The notes under the pieces: model-generated
What the model was told of the DNA's origin: nothing
Databases searched by the model: none
What the model saw: the letters and a program-made list of their open reading frames with translations, nothing else
Program-made: the position numbers and the translations under genes
Part shown: positions 22,908 through 31,021 of the stretch, piece after piece
How positions within the stretch are numbered: position 1 is the first letter of the stretch
Layout of the letters: every line of letters starts with the position of its first letter
Source: Mycobacteriales bacterium
GTDB lineage: Bacteria > Actinomycetota > Actinomycetes > JAFAQI01
DNA: 50,067 bases
Direction of reading: 5' to 3'
Assembly: GCA_035504215.1 (NCBI GenBank)
Contig: DATJSI010000006.1
Span: forward strand, 1 to 50,067

Positions 22908-24470
22908 ATGACAGTGACCCTCGCGACGGCTCCGACCGGTACGACGCTTCAGCGGCTGGCCGAAGCGGCCTGGCAGCGAGTGGGCGACCGCTCGACCCTC
23001 ATCTTCGAGGGTGAGCGCTTCGACAGTGCCACGCTCGCGGCCCGAACCCGGCGGTTCTCGCAGGGCCTGCGCGACGCCGGCCTCCGACCGGGTGAGCGGG
23101 TCGTCGTCTGCATGGCCAACTGCGCCGAGGTCGGGATCGCCTACAACGCGATCTGGCGAGCCGGCGGCGTCACCACCCCGGTGCTGTTCCTGCTGAGCGA
23201 GGAGGAGTTGCGGCACGTCCTTGCCGACAGCGAAGCGGCGTACGTCGTCACCACACCCGAGTTCCTGCCGAAGGTGCAGGCCGCGGCCGCGGGCGTCGAC
23301 ATCGTGCGCGGCGTCGTGCTCGCCGGCCCGCCGGCCCCGGACACCTTGTCGTTCGCGGAGCTGGAGAGCGGCGCGGACGGCGACATCGTCGATGCGGAGC
23401 CGTCGTCGCTCGCCGCGCTGCTCTACACCGGCGGCACGACCGGCCGGTCGAAGGGCGTGATGCTCAGCCACGACGCGATGTCGGCCTCGGCGTGGGCGGC
23501 GACCACGATGGGCTACGACCCGCAGATGCACACCTCGCTCACGCCGTTGCCGCTGTCCCATGCCTTCGGCCTGCTGGTCTCCACGCTGAGCCTGCATGCG
23601 CCCGACCCCGGGACCGCCGTCCTGATGCGCTGGTTCGACCCGGTCGGCTGGCTCGCGCTCGCCCAGGAGCACAAGGTGCAGGTGGGAGCCGTCGTCCCCT
23701 CGATGCTGCAGATGGTGCTCGCGCAACCGCTCGAGGACTACGACCTGAGCGCGTTGCGCCGGATCGCCAGCGGTGCGGCGCCGCTGCTGTCGGAGACTCG
23801 CGAGGAGGTATCCCGGCGGCTGCCGCAGGTCGAGCTGGCCGAGGGCTACGGGTGCACCGAGTCCGGCGCGTTGATCTCGGCCTCACCCCTCGGCGCAGTG
23901 CGCGCCGGAAGCGTCGGTCGGCCGGCGCCCGGCGTCGAGGTCCGGATCGAGACCGCGGACGGTGCCGAAGCGGCGGCGGGCGACGAGGGCGAGATCTGCG
24001 TGCGCGGGCCCAATCTCATGACCGGCTACTGGCACGCGGAGCCCGAGACCGCGTTCGCGATGCGCGGCGGCTGGCTGCATACCGGTGACGTCGGGCGGAT
24101 CGACGACGACGGGTACCTCTACGTCGTCGACCGGCTGAAGGACCTGATCATCCGTGGTGGGCTCAACGTTTACCCGCGGGACATCGAGGACCAGATGCTC
24201 TGCCACCCGGACGTGGTCTCCGCTGCCGTCGTCGGGAAGCCGGATCCGACGTACGGCGAGGAGGTCGTGGCGTTCGTCCAGCTCCGTCCCGGCGCGACGA
24301 CGACCGAAGCGGAACTGGTGGACTACGCCCGCGCCCATATCTCGAAGGCCAAGTACCCGAGGGACGTGCGGATCGTGGACGCGATCCCGCTCACCAGCGT
24401 CCTGAAGACCGACCGCAAGGCGCTCCGCGCCCTGGTCGCCGCAGCGGTGCCGGCCGGCGCGGCGGGTTAG
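22908..24470 (+). CDS. Long-chain acyl-CoA ligase (AMP-forming, FadD-like)
   Basis: A 520-residue class I adenylate-forming enzyme. The ATP loop is LLYTGGTTGRSKGVMLSH, then YGCTESGALIS, the hinge region TGDVGRIDDDGYLYVVDRLK, DLIIRGGLNVYPRDIEDQM, and the catalytic Lys in TSVLKTDRKAL. It activates a carboxylic acid to its acyl-CoA, the substrate expected by the divergently encoded dehydrogenases. The frame is open far upstream, but ATG 22908 begins the family-like sequence. Its TAG stop interlocks with the TAA of the convergent carbonic anhydrase gene (TTAG, 24467-24470). Confidence 0.92.
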   Translation: MTVTLATAPTGTTLQRLAEAAWQRVGDRSTLIFEGERFDSATLAARTRRFSQGLRDAGLRPGERVVVCMANCAEVGIAYNAIWRAGGVTTPVLFLLSEEELRHVLADSEAAYVVTTPEFLPKVQAAAAGVDIVRGVVLAGPPAPDTLSFAELESGADGDIVDAEPSSLAALLYTGGTTGRSKGVMLSHDAMSASAWAATTMGYDPQMHTSLTPLPLSHAFGLLVSTLSLHAPDPGTAVLMRWFDPVGWLALAQEHKVQVGAVVPSMLQMVLAQPLEDYDLSALRRIASGAAPLLSETREEVSRRLPQVELAEGYGCTESGALISASPLGAVRAGSVGRPAPGVEVRIETADGAEAAAGDEGEICVRGPNLMTGYWHAEPETAFAMRGGWLHTGDVGRIDDDGYLYVVDRLKDLIIRGGLNVYPRDIEDQMLCHPDVVSAAVVGKPDPTYGEEVVAFVQLRPGATTTEAELVDYARAHISKAKYPRDVRIVDAIPLTSVLKTDRKALRALVAAAVPAGAAG

Positions 24471-24985
24471 CCGAGTCGGCGCAGCTCCGCCTTGTAGCGA
24501 GCCGCATTCTCGACGTAGAGGTCGACCGCCAGCTGGATCCCACCGGGGGACACCGCGTCCGGTTTGATCCTGGCGGGCACCCCGAGGGCCATCGCCTTGC
24601 TCGGGACGTCGGTGTCGTTGGCCACGACCGCACCGGCGCCGACGAGCGCGCCGGCGTGGACGACCACGCGGTGCAGGACGACCGAACCGGAGCCGATCAG
24701 CGAGCCGTCCTCGACCGTGCAGCCCTCCAGGTGTGCGTTGTGCCCGACGACGCAGTCGTCGCCGATCGTGGTGGGAAGGTCGTGGGTGGCGTGAATGACC
24801 GTGCCGTCCTGAATCGAGGTCCGCGCGCCCACGCTGATGCTGCCGTAGTCGCCTCTGAGCACCGCTCCGGGCCAGACCGACGCGTGGGGGCCGATGGTGA
24901 CCGCGCCGATGACGACCGCGTCAGGGTGGACGTAGGCGTGCTCGTCGATGGCCGGCGTACGTTCGCCGAGGGCGTAGAGCGGCAC
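24467..24985 (-). CDS. Gamma carbonic anhydrase family / left-handed beta-helix protein
   Basis: A 172-residue hexapeptide-repeat protein (repeats such as IGAVTIGPHASVWPGAVLRGD). VIHATHDLPTTIG and VGHNAHLEGC carry the metal-site histidines (about His65, His82 and His85). In classical gamma enzymes the third His lies in an LHG motif; here that position is Glu (LEG) and a His stands two residues earlier. The family includes carbonic anhydrases, PaaY-like thioesterases and acetyltransferase relatives, so activity is not certain. GTG 24985 is chosen because GGGAGG lies just before it; GTG 25006 would add seven residues. Confidence 0.85.
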   Translation of the reverse strand: MPLYALGERTPAIDEHAYVHPDAVVIGAVTIGPHASVWPGAVLRGDYGSISVGARTSIQDGTVIHATHDLPTTIGDDCVVGHNAHLEGCTVEDGSLIGSGSVVLHRVVVHAGALVGAGAVVANDTDVPSKAMALGVPARIKPDAVSPGGIQLAVDLYVENAARYKAELRRLG

Positions 24986-25070
24986 CTGACCTCCCGGAGT
25001 GTCCACAGCATCGTGTCAGGTCGGCGGACTAGGGTGCCCGGCGGAAGGTCACATTCCGAGGACGATCGTG

Positions 25071-25076
25071 TACCGT
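25071..25076 (+). promoter_or_regulatory. Candidate -10 element of the DUF4193 gene
   Basis: TACCGT lies about 100 bases before ATG 25178. Another TANNNT (TAGGGT, 25030-25035) lies further upstream. The 171-base gap between the carbonic anhydrase start (24985-25006) and DUF4193 holds nothing else I can name. Confidence 0.3.
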
Positions 25077-25177
25077 GCGCCCGCGCACGGAGGTATTCGG
25101 CGTTCCAGCGGGCATAAATCGGTCGCTGTGGCGTTACGTCTCGCGCAGGGACTACTGACTAGGCAGGTATTGATCTG

Positions 25178-25468
25178 ATGGCAACCGATTACGACACCCC
25201 CCGAGCCTCGGACGACGAGGCGACGGAAGACAGCATTGAGGAGCTGAAGGCGCGCCGCGATGCTCAGGCTGGGGCGGTTGACGTCGATGAGGCGGAGCTC
25301 GCCGAATCACTCGAGCTTCCCGGTGCGGACCTGTCCGGCGAGGAGCTCACGGTTCGCGTGGTGCCCCGCCAGGCGGATGAGTTCACGTGCAGCCGTTGCT
25401 TCCTGGTGCGCCACCGCAGCCAGTTGGCGGACGAGAAAAAGGGTATCTGCAGGGAGTGCGCGGCCTGA
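25178..25468 (+). CDS. DUF4193 zinc-ribbon protein
   Basis: A 96-residue acidic protein ending in a zinc ribbon: FTCSRCFLVRHRSQL and ICRECAA supply two CxxC pairs. The N-terminal half is rich in Asp/Glu. It matches the actinobacterial DUF4193 family (Rv2699c type), whose function is unknown. In mycobacteria it neighbours DUF3093 and dut; here they are separated by 3.7 kb of inserted genes. The next gene overlaps its end by 13 bases. Confidence 0.88.
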   Translation: MATDYDTPRASDDEATEDSIEELKARRDAQAGAVDVDEAELAESLELPGADLSGEELTVRVVPRQADEFTCSRCFLVRHRSQLADEKKGICRECAA

Positions 25469-26217
25469 ACGCGCGGCGAAACGCTGCTGATCGAGCCCCG
25501 GGCGAGCTGCCCGGGGTGGTGCTCCGCCTGATCGAGGGCACCCGACTGGACAACCGAGCCCGGGCCGGCCTGCTCGGGAAGCTGGCGGTCGGCCTGGCCG
25601 CCAGCTCGCGCCGGGCGGGCGCCCTGGCAGTGGCCAGCGGGCGCTGGCTCACCGACACGGTCATCGACTTCGCTCCCCACGTCCCGATCCGGGACGCGGC
25701 CACGCTGCGCGCCCACCACGACGGCAAGATCGGCGACGAGCTCGCCGCCGCACTGATCGACGCGGCCGCTCACGCCACGGGCGCGGTCGGCGCGGCCGGC
25801 GGGCTGGTCTCGTCGCTGGAGTTCGCCGCTCCGCCGCTGCTGCTCACCTCACCGGTCCAGGTCGCCGCCGAGACCGTCGCCGTGGTCGCCCTCGAGCTGA
25901 AGCTGGTCGCCGAGTTGCACGAGGCCTACGGCTATCCCGCCACCGGCACCCCGGCGATGCGCACCGCGGCGTACCTCGGCGCCTGGACCCGCCGTCGCGG
26001 CCTCGAGCGGCTCAAGAGCGGCAATTCGCTACCCGGCCTGGTGTCGGGTGCCGCCCGGCGCTCCCTGCGCAACCGGCTGATGCGCCGGGCGGGGGAGAAC
26101 ACCGTAACAATCATGCCGTTCATGACCGGCGCGGTCGCCGGCGCGACCATCAACGCGCGCGAGACCCGCAAGCTGGGCGCCCAGATCGCCCGCGACCTCG
26201 GCGGCGCTCTGACCTGA
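25456..26217 (+). CDS. Conserved hypothetical, EcsC-like hydrophobic protein
   Basis: A 253-residue protein rich in Ala, Leu and Gly, with amphipathic or weakly hydrophobic stretches (AAPPLLLTSPVQVAAETVAVVAL; IMPFMTGAVAGATINARETRKL). The ordering of a GAVGAAGGLVSS segment, a Pro-Leu-rich helix and an EAYG motif recalls the EcsC family, but the match is only tentative. GTG 25456 is the first start consistent with coupling to DUF4193 (13-base overlap); the frame is open further upstream. The function is unknown. It is convergent with the SCP2-hydrolase gene, whose stop is 14 bases on. Confidence 0.6.
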   Translation: MRGLNARRNAADRAPGELPGVVLRLIEGTRLDNRARAGLLGKLAVGLAASSRRAGALAVASGRWLTDTVIDFAPHVPIRDAATLRAHHDGKIGDELAAALIDAAAHATGAVGAAGGLVSSLEFAAPPLLLTSPVQVAAETVAVVALELKLVAELHEAYGYPATGTPAMRTAAYLGAWTRRRGLERLKSGNSLPGLVSGAARRSLRNRLMRRAGENTVTIMPFMTGAVAGATINARETRKLGAQIARDLGGALT

Positions 26218-26231
26218 CCGTTGCGTTTTTC

Positions 26232-27434
26232 TCACGAAGATCCTTGGGCGGAGAGGAAGTCGCGGATCAGGGCCGCGGTGCGCTCGGGGTGCTCGAACTG
26301 CGGCACGTGCCCGCAGTCGTCCAGTACGACGCACTGCGCGGTCGGCACTGCCTCGCTGACGTGCCGGGAGAAGGCAGCCGGCACCAGCCAGTCCTGCGCG
26401 CCCCACACGAACAACGCAGGCGGGGTCAACCTCGGGAGCCGGTCCCAGAATCCTTCGGTGCCGTAGGCGGTGTCGAGGTAGATCTCGCGCAGGGCGGAGT
26501 AGAACGCCCGTCGATGGCGGTAGCGGCGCATCAGGCGGCGGTGTTCGTCGGCCGCCGCGTCGTACCAGCGGGCCGGCAACCGGTCGGGTTCGGCGAACAA
26601 CGAGCGGATCGCCATGACCACAGCGCGGTGCGGCATCGGATAGGGCATCAGTAGGGCGTCCGGCATCAGCAGCCGCACCACCGGTGCGAACTGGCGGAGC
26701 CGCCGGAATGCCGGCGACGGGCAGAGCAGGATCAGCCGTTCGACCAGGTCGGGTCGGCGTAGCGCCAGCTCGAGCGCCACCCGCCCGCCGAGCGAGTTCC
26801 CGATCAGCGTCACGCGAGGCGCCTGCACGCACTCGCAGAACGCGTCGAGCCAGGCGGCGAGCTCGCTCGCCCGGTAACGCCAGCGCGGCGCGTCCGACCC
26901 GCCGAAGCCCGGCAGGTCCGGGGCGATGACCCGATGGTCGCCTACCAGGTCGGGCAGCAGCGGCAACATCGAGGCGTTCGTGCCGCCGAGGCCATGAAGC
27001 AGCACAACGGGTGGTGCGTCCGGGCGGCCGGCTTCGAGGTACGACGTGCGCACGCCTAGTGCCGTGACCACCCTCACCACCGGGTGCGACAGCGGCCGCT
27101 CGCCGATGTCGAACGCACCGTCGATCTGGAGCGCGAACGCCAGATCGCCACGGACGGTCAGGCCGTGGTCGAGGAACGCCTCGACCCCGCTGATCCGCCC
27201 GTCGAGGACCGCGGCGAGGGTGGCGGGGTCGGCGGTGATGGTCGACCTGGGACGTGCCGAGCGGCCGCGCGCCAGAAGGACGCGGCCCCGATCGAGGGTG
27301 ATCGTCCAGGAGCCGACCGGTGGCGCGTCGAAGACGACGGCCCCGCGCTCGTCCGCGAGCGGCGGTTGGACGCCGTCGTACACGCGCGCGGAGAACAGCG
27401 CGTCGAGGTTCGGTATCGCGGCGAGGGTGCGCAT
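26232..27434 (-). CDS. SCP2-like domain fused to alpha/beta hydrolase
   Basis: A 400-residue two-domain protein. Residues ~10-112 look like an SCP2 sterol-carrier domain (VVFDAPPVGSWTITLDRGR, PRSTITADPATLAAVLDG, GLTVRGDLAFALQIDGAF). Residues ~125-400 are a complete alpha/beta hydrolase: oxyanion HGLGG (147-151), nucleophile Ser214 in GNSLGG, an Asp in FVWGAQDWLVP and the catalytic His in DDCGHVPQFEHPE. The second half resembles MhpC/Est-like lipid or aromatic ester hydrolases. Fusion suggests that the SCP2 part presents a lipid to the hydrolase. The ATG follows the DUF4235 stop by 32 bases; no ribosome site is obvious. Confidence 0.83.
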   Translation of the reverse strand: MRTLAAIPNLDALFSARVYDGVQPPLADERGAVVFDAPPVGSWTITLDRGRVLLARGRSARPRSTITADPATLAAVLDGRISGVEAFLDHGLTVRGDLAFALQIDGAFDIGERPLSHPVVRVVTALGVRTSYLEAGRPDAPPVVLLHGLGGTNASMLPLLPDLVGDHRVIAPDLPGFGGSDAPRWRYRASELAAWLDAFCECVQAPRVTLIGNSLGGRVALELALRRPDLVERLILLCPSPAFRRLRQFAPVVRLLMPDALLMPYPMPHRAVVMAIRSLFAEPDRLPARWYDAAADEHRRLMRRYRHRRAFYSALREIYLDTAYGTEGFWDRLPRLTPPALFVWGAQDWLVPAAFSRHVSEAVPTAQCVVLDDCGHVPQFEHPERTAALIRDFLSAQGSS

Positions 27435-27466
27435 CGTCGCGCCCGGCCGGCCGGACCCGTTGTCGC

Positions 27467-27808
27467 TCAGCGGTCCGGCTCGTCGAGGCCGGGCGGAAGC
27501 GTGCCCGACGCCCGTTGCCACGTGGAGGCGATCCGGCGTTGTGCAATCAGCTTGGCGGCGGCTACCACGGCGGCCGACGCCATCACCCAGCTGATCGCCT
27601 CGCCCCACTGCACGTCGGGGTGCTCGGGGTTGCTCGGCGGCTCCTTGCCGGTCGCGGTCCGCCAGCCCGCGTTGAGAACCTTGCGCGCGACCGTCGTACC
27701 GACCGCCGCGCCCACCGAGGCGAAGATCTTGTAGCCGACCTTGCCGGCATCCTTGCCCTGGTCGGCCTCGGTGCTCGGTTCGTCCGACCCCTTCTTGCGA
27801 CGCGCCAT
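27467..27808 (-). CDS. DUF4235 family protein
   Basis: A 113-residue protein matching DUF4235: a basic/acidic N-terminus, KIFASVGAAVGTTVARKVLNAGWRTATGKEPP, then a second helix WGEAISWVMASAAVVAAAKLIAQR. Two weak membrane or amphipathic helices are predicted. The function is unknown; the family is small and actinobacterial. ATG 27808 is the first good start. It probably shares a transcript with the SCP2-hydrolase gene downstream. Confidence 0.8.
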   Translation of the reverse strand: MARRKKGSDEPSTEADQGKDAGKVGYKIFASVGAAVGTTVARKVLNAGWRTATGKEPPSNPEHPDVQWGEAISWVMASAAVVAAAKLIAQRRIASTWQRASGTLPPGLDEPDR

Positions 27809-27906
27809 GCCCAACAGCCTGGCACGAGTCGAGCCTCAGTAACCGGACCGGCCCAATCTCGCTCCGGATCGGCCGGTCTCGGGAACTGACGCAGGCGTGG
27901 TCCAGG

Positions 27907-29118
27907 ATGGGCCGGGTGCGCTCACTCACGGTCGGGCAGGCACGCCGGATCGCCATCGCTGCCCAGGGCCTGGCCGACCCGCGGCCTACTGTCAGCCCCG
28001 ACCGGCGCCACCTTCGGCGGGTGCTCAAGCACACCGGCCTGCTCCAGATCGACAGCGTCAACGTGCTCGCGCGCGCCCACTACCTTCCGGCCTTCTCGCG
28101 GCTCGGACCCTACGACCGCGAGCTCGTCGACCGGATGGCGTTCCGGCACCGCGAGCTGTTCGAGTACTGGGGGCACGAGGCCGCGCTGCTGCCGGTCGAG
28201 CTCCACCCGCTCATGCGCTGGCGGATGGCGTACTGGGAGCGCCGGCTGACGACCTGGCACCGGCTGGCCAAGGTCGAGAAGGAGCGTCCCGGTTATGTGG
28301 AGTGGGTCTACGACGAGGTGATGGCGCGCGGCCCGGTGTCGGCCGGCGAGGTTGCCGAGGACCAGAAGCGCGGCACGGAGCACTGGGGCTGGAACTGGAC
28401 CGATGCGAAGACCGCGCTGGAGTACCTGTTCTTCATCGGCCGGGTCACGACGTCGAGCCGGCGCAACTTCGAGCGTTTGTACGACGTCTCCGAGCGGGTG
28501 ATCCCGCGTGCCGTTCTCAATACTCCGACCCCCGACGAGCACGAGGCGCAGCGACAGCTGCTGGTGCTGGCCGCGCGCTCGCACGGCGTCGGCACCTTGG
28601 GTGACCTCGCCGACTACTACCGGCTGAAGAACCCGATGGCCAGGCCGCGGCTCGCCGAGCTGGTCGAGGACGGCCGGCTCGAGCAGGTGGAGGTCCGAGG
28701 CTGGTCGCAGCCGGCCTACGTGCTACCGGGCACGACCGTGCCGCGCCGGATCTCGGGCGGAGCCCTCCTCGTGCCCTTCGACCCCCTGATCTGGGAGCGC
28801 GACCGCACCGAGCGTCTGTTCGGCTTCCGCTACCGGATCGAGATCTACGTTCCCGCACACAAGCGCGTGCACGGCTACTACGTGTTGCCCTTCCTGCTCG
28901 GGGATGCGCTGGTCGCACGGGTCGACCTGAAGGCCGACCGCGCCGACGGCGTCCTGCTCGTGCAGTCGGCATGGCGCGAGGCCGACGCCCCGGCGCACAC
29001 CGCCGAGGCGCTGGCTCGAGAGCTGAGGTCGATGGCCGAGTGGCTGGGGCTCGACGACATCGCGATCGTGCCGCGCGGCGACCTTGCTGCGGACCTGACC
29101 GCGGTGATGGCGCGCTGA
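27907..29118 (+). CDS. YcaQ/AlkX-like winged-helix DNA glycosylase family protein
   Basis: A 403-residue HTH_42/YcaQ-family protein. LLQIDSVNVLARAHYLPAFSRLGPYD is the family core and contains a Q-I-D triplet (residues 47-49). QxD is the catalytic motif reported for YcaQ/AlkX, whereas AlkZ uses QxQ. The protein also has the winged-helix segment HGVGTLGDLADYYRLK and a C-terminal GYYVLPFLLGDALVARVDLKADR. Family members unhook DNA interstrand crosslinks or remove bulky alkyl adducts. ATG 27907 is used; GTG 27916 is an alternative. Confidence 0.85.
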   Translation: MGRVRSLTVGQARRIAIAAQGLADPRPTVSPDRRHLRRVLKHTGLLQIDSVNVLARAHYLPAFSRLGPYDRELVDRMAFRHRELFEYWGHEAALLPVELHPLMRWRMAYWERRLTTWHRLAKVEKERPGYVEWVYDEVMARGPVSAGEVAEDQKRGTEHWGWNWTDAKTALEYLFFIGRVTTSSRRNFERLYDVSERVIPRAVLNTPTPDEHEAQRQLLVLAARSHGVGTLGDLADYYRLKNPMARPRLAELVEDGRLEQVEVRGWSQPAYVLPGTTVPRRISGGALLVPFDPLIWERDRTERLFGFRYRIEIYVPAHKRVHGYYVLPFLLGDALVARVDLKADRADGVLLVQSAWREADAPAHTAEALARELRSMAEWLGLDDIAIVPRGDLAADLTAVMAR

Positions 29119-29149
29119 CCCGCGCTGCTGCGCCGGCCGGTCGATGCGA

Positions 29150-29620
29150 TCAGGCCGGGCCGAGGCCGGCGCGAACCGCCGTACGCGACTGCTTGATCGC
29201 CGATGCCAGCTCCTCGGGCCGGCGGCTCGACACCACCCAGTAGGGCACCGGGTTCGGGTTGGCCAGCCGAACCATGACCGATGTGCCGATCCAGCCCCGG
29301 ACCACGGTGTGGGCGGCGGGGTCCGCCTGCGGTCCGAGCCGCAGCCTGGTCTCGTCGCGGTCGAGGGCGGAGATCGAGGTGATCTGGGTGACCGGCAGCT
29401 CCTGCTTGCCGGCCGACAGGATGCCGTCGCGCACCTGAACCTTCGCCCGCCCGCTGAGCGCAAGCGGCACGATGAAGAACCCGATCATGAAGATCGTGAC
29501 CGGCACGAGCACCACATAGCTGAACCCGGAGCCGACCTCGAGCGCTCCGAAGACGACGATCATGCCGACGACCGGCCACCATCCCCAGGGGACCCGCAGG
29601 CGCTCCTCGTAACGCGGCAC
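29150..29620 (-). CDS. DUF3093 membrane protein
   Basis: A 156-residue protein with two membrane segments near residues 13-31 and 33-55, followed by a soluble domain with [16 protein letters not shown] and the C-terminal [16 protein letters not shown]. This matches DUF3093 (Rv2698 type), which sits beside dut in most actinobacteria. Its function is unknown. GTG 29620 is set by a leaderless promoter 6 bases upstream. It is divergent from dut across 49 bases. Confidence 0.88.
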   Translation of the reverse strand: MPRYEERLRVPWGWWPVVGMIVVFGALEVGSGFSYVVLVPVTIFMIGFFIVPLALSGRAKVQVRDGILSAGKQELPVTQITSISALDRDETRLRLGPQADPAAHTVVRGWIGTSVMVRLANPNPVPYWVVSSRRPEELASAIKQSRTAVRAGLGPA

Positions 29621-29626
29621 GCGCCC

Positions 29627-29632
29627 AGGGTA
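29627..29632 (-). promoter_or_regulatory. Leaderless -10 element of the DUF3093 gene
   Basis: On the minus strand TACCCT is followed by 6 bases and GTG 29620, an optimal leaderless arrangement. Confidence 0.6.
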
Positions 29633-29653
29633 TGCAGCGACCGCCGGGCTCGG

Positions 29654-29659
29654 TAGGGT
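29654..29659 (+). promoter_or_regulatory. -10 element of dut
   Basis: TAGGGT lies 10 bases before ATG 29670. It faces the DUF3093 promoter, so two divergent near-leaderless promoters share the 49-base gap. Confidence 0.5.
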
Positions 29660-29669
29660 GCCGCCGACC

Positions 29670-30179
29670 ATGAGCGCCGTACCGAACCACGAGACCGACC
29701 GGACGGTCGAGGTGTTGCTGCGCCGGCTGGACCCGGATCTGCCGGCGCCGGCCTACGCCCACCCGGGCGACGCGGGCGCGGATCTCGTCGCCGCCTGCGA
29801 CGTCGTCCTGGCCCCGGGGGAGCGAGCCGTCGTGCCGACCGGCATGGCCGTTGCGCTCCCGGAGGGGTACGTCGGCCTCGTGCATCCGCGATCCGGGCTG
29901 GCCGCGCGGTCGGGGTTGGCGATGGTCAACGCGCCCGGCACCGTCGATGCGGGGTATCGGGGCGAGCTGCGCGTGATCCTGGTGAACCTCGACCCGAACA
30001 CGCCGATCACCCTGCGTCGCGGCGACCGGATCGCCCAGCTGATCGTCCAACGGGTCGAGCGGGCCGGATTCGTCGAGGTCGACGAGCTGCCGGAATCCGC
30101 CCGCGGTGCCGGCGGGTTTGGATCCACCGGCGGCTGGGTCGACCATGGTGGAGGGCCGGACGGCCCGCGAAGGAGTTGA
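29670..30179 (+). CDS. dut: dUTP diphosphatase (dUTPase)
   Basis: A 169-residue trimeric-type dUTPase with all five family motifs: [35 protein letters not shown] (with the catalytic Asp), GDRIAQLI and the C-terminal P-loop-like [10 protein letters not shown]. It converts dUTP to dUMP and pyrophosphate, keeping uracil out of DNA and supplying dUMP for thymidylate synthesis. ATG 29670 is preferred over GTG 29658 because it follows the -10 element correctly. DUF3710 starts 2 bases after the stop. Confidence 0.96.
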   Translation: MSAVPNHETDRTVEVLLRRLDPDLPAPAYAHPGDAGADLVAACDVVLAPGERAVVPTGMAVALPEGYVGLVHPRSGLAARSGLAMVNAPGTVDAGYRGELRVILVNLDPNTPITLRRGDRIAQLIVQRVERAGFVEVDELPESARGAGGFGSTGGWVDHGGGPDGPRRS

Positions 30180-30181
30180 GC

Positions 30182-31018
30182 GTGTTCCGACGCCGGCGAG
30201 CGACCGACGACGAGTTGGACGAGCAGCCCGAGGCCGCCGCGCCCGGTGAGAGCGGAGACGGCTTCGACGACGTCGAATTCACCCGCGACGACGAGGCGTG
30301 GGATGGCAGCGACTCCGACGACGTGCGCCCGGCGCTGCCCGACCCCGACGCAGCGGAGACCTGGAACCACCCCGGCGGCCGTCGCGACCTCGACACGTAC
30401 GCCGTGACGGCCGGCGGCCGGCCGAAGGGTCCCTGGGACTCCCACGACGTGCCGAAGGACGACGAGACGCCCCGGATCGATCTGGGCGGCATCCGCGTGC
30501 CGCTGCCGGACGGTATGGAGATCAGGGTGGACGTCCAGGACGAGGTTCCGATCGCGGCGACGCTGGTCGACGGACCAAGCGCGCTTCAGGTGCACGGGTT
30601 CGCGGCGCCGAAGTCAAGCGGCCTGTGGGCCGAGGTGCGCGCCGAGATCGCGGAGTCGTTGCGCGGGTCCGGCGGATCCGCCCAGGAGGCCGAGGGTGCG
30701 TTCGGGACCGAGCTGCGGGCCCGGATCCCGACCGACGGCGGCCTGCAGCCGGCGCGGTTCATCGGGGTCGACGGTCCGCGGTGGTTCCTGCGCGGACTGC
30801 TGACCGGTCCGGCCGGAAGCGACCCGGCCCGGGCCAAGCGGCTCGAGGCGGCATTCCGCGACGTCGTGGTTCACCGCGGTGGTGACGCGATGGCGCCCCG
30901 AGACATGCTGCCGATGCACTTGCCGCGCGAGGCGCACGAGCATGCCGCGCCGCCGGACCCGGAGGACCGCTCGATCCCGATGCCCGAACGCGGCCCGGAG
31001 ATCACGGAAACCCGGTGA
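30182..31018 (+). CDS. DUF3710 family protein
   Basis: A 278-residue protein of the actinobacterial DUF3710 family (Rv2696c type), located next to dut as in mycobacteria. It opens with a basic FRRRRATDDELDE and an acidic linker. The conserved domain follows (IDLGGIRVPLPDGMEIRVDVQ; ATLVDGPSALQVHGFAAPK; RFIGVDGPRWFLRGLLTGPA). There are no membrane segments or catalytic motif, and its function is unknown. GTG 30182 has AAGGAG at 6 bases; a TTG two codons upstream is the alternative. It is likely co-transcribed with dut and the OB-fold gene. Confidence 0.9.
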   Translation: MFRRRRATDDELDEQPEAAAPGESGDGFDDVEFTRDDEAWDGSDSDDVRPALPDPDAAETWNHPGGRRDLDTYAVTAGGRPKGPWDSHDVPKDDETPRIDLGGIRVPLPDGMEIRVDVQDEVPIAATLVDGPSALQVHGFAAPKSSGLWAEVRAEIAESLRGSGGSAQEAEGAFGTELRARIPTDGGLQPARFIGVDGPRWFLRGLLTGPAGSDPARAKRLEAAFRDVVVHRGGDAMAPRDMLPMHLPREAHEHAAPPDPEDRSIPMPERGPEITETR

Positions 31019-31021
31019 CCG

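Noticed and set aside
23539-23886. Antisense frames within the acyl-CoA ligase gene
   Set aside because: Short, Arg/Pro-rich, without start signals or family motifs.
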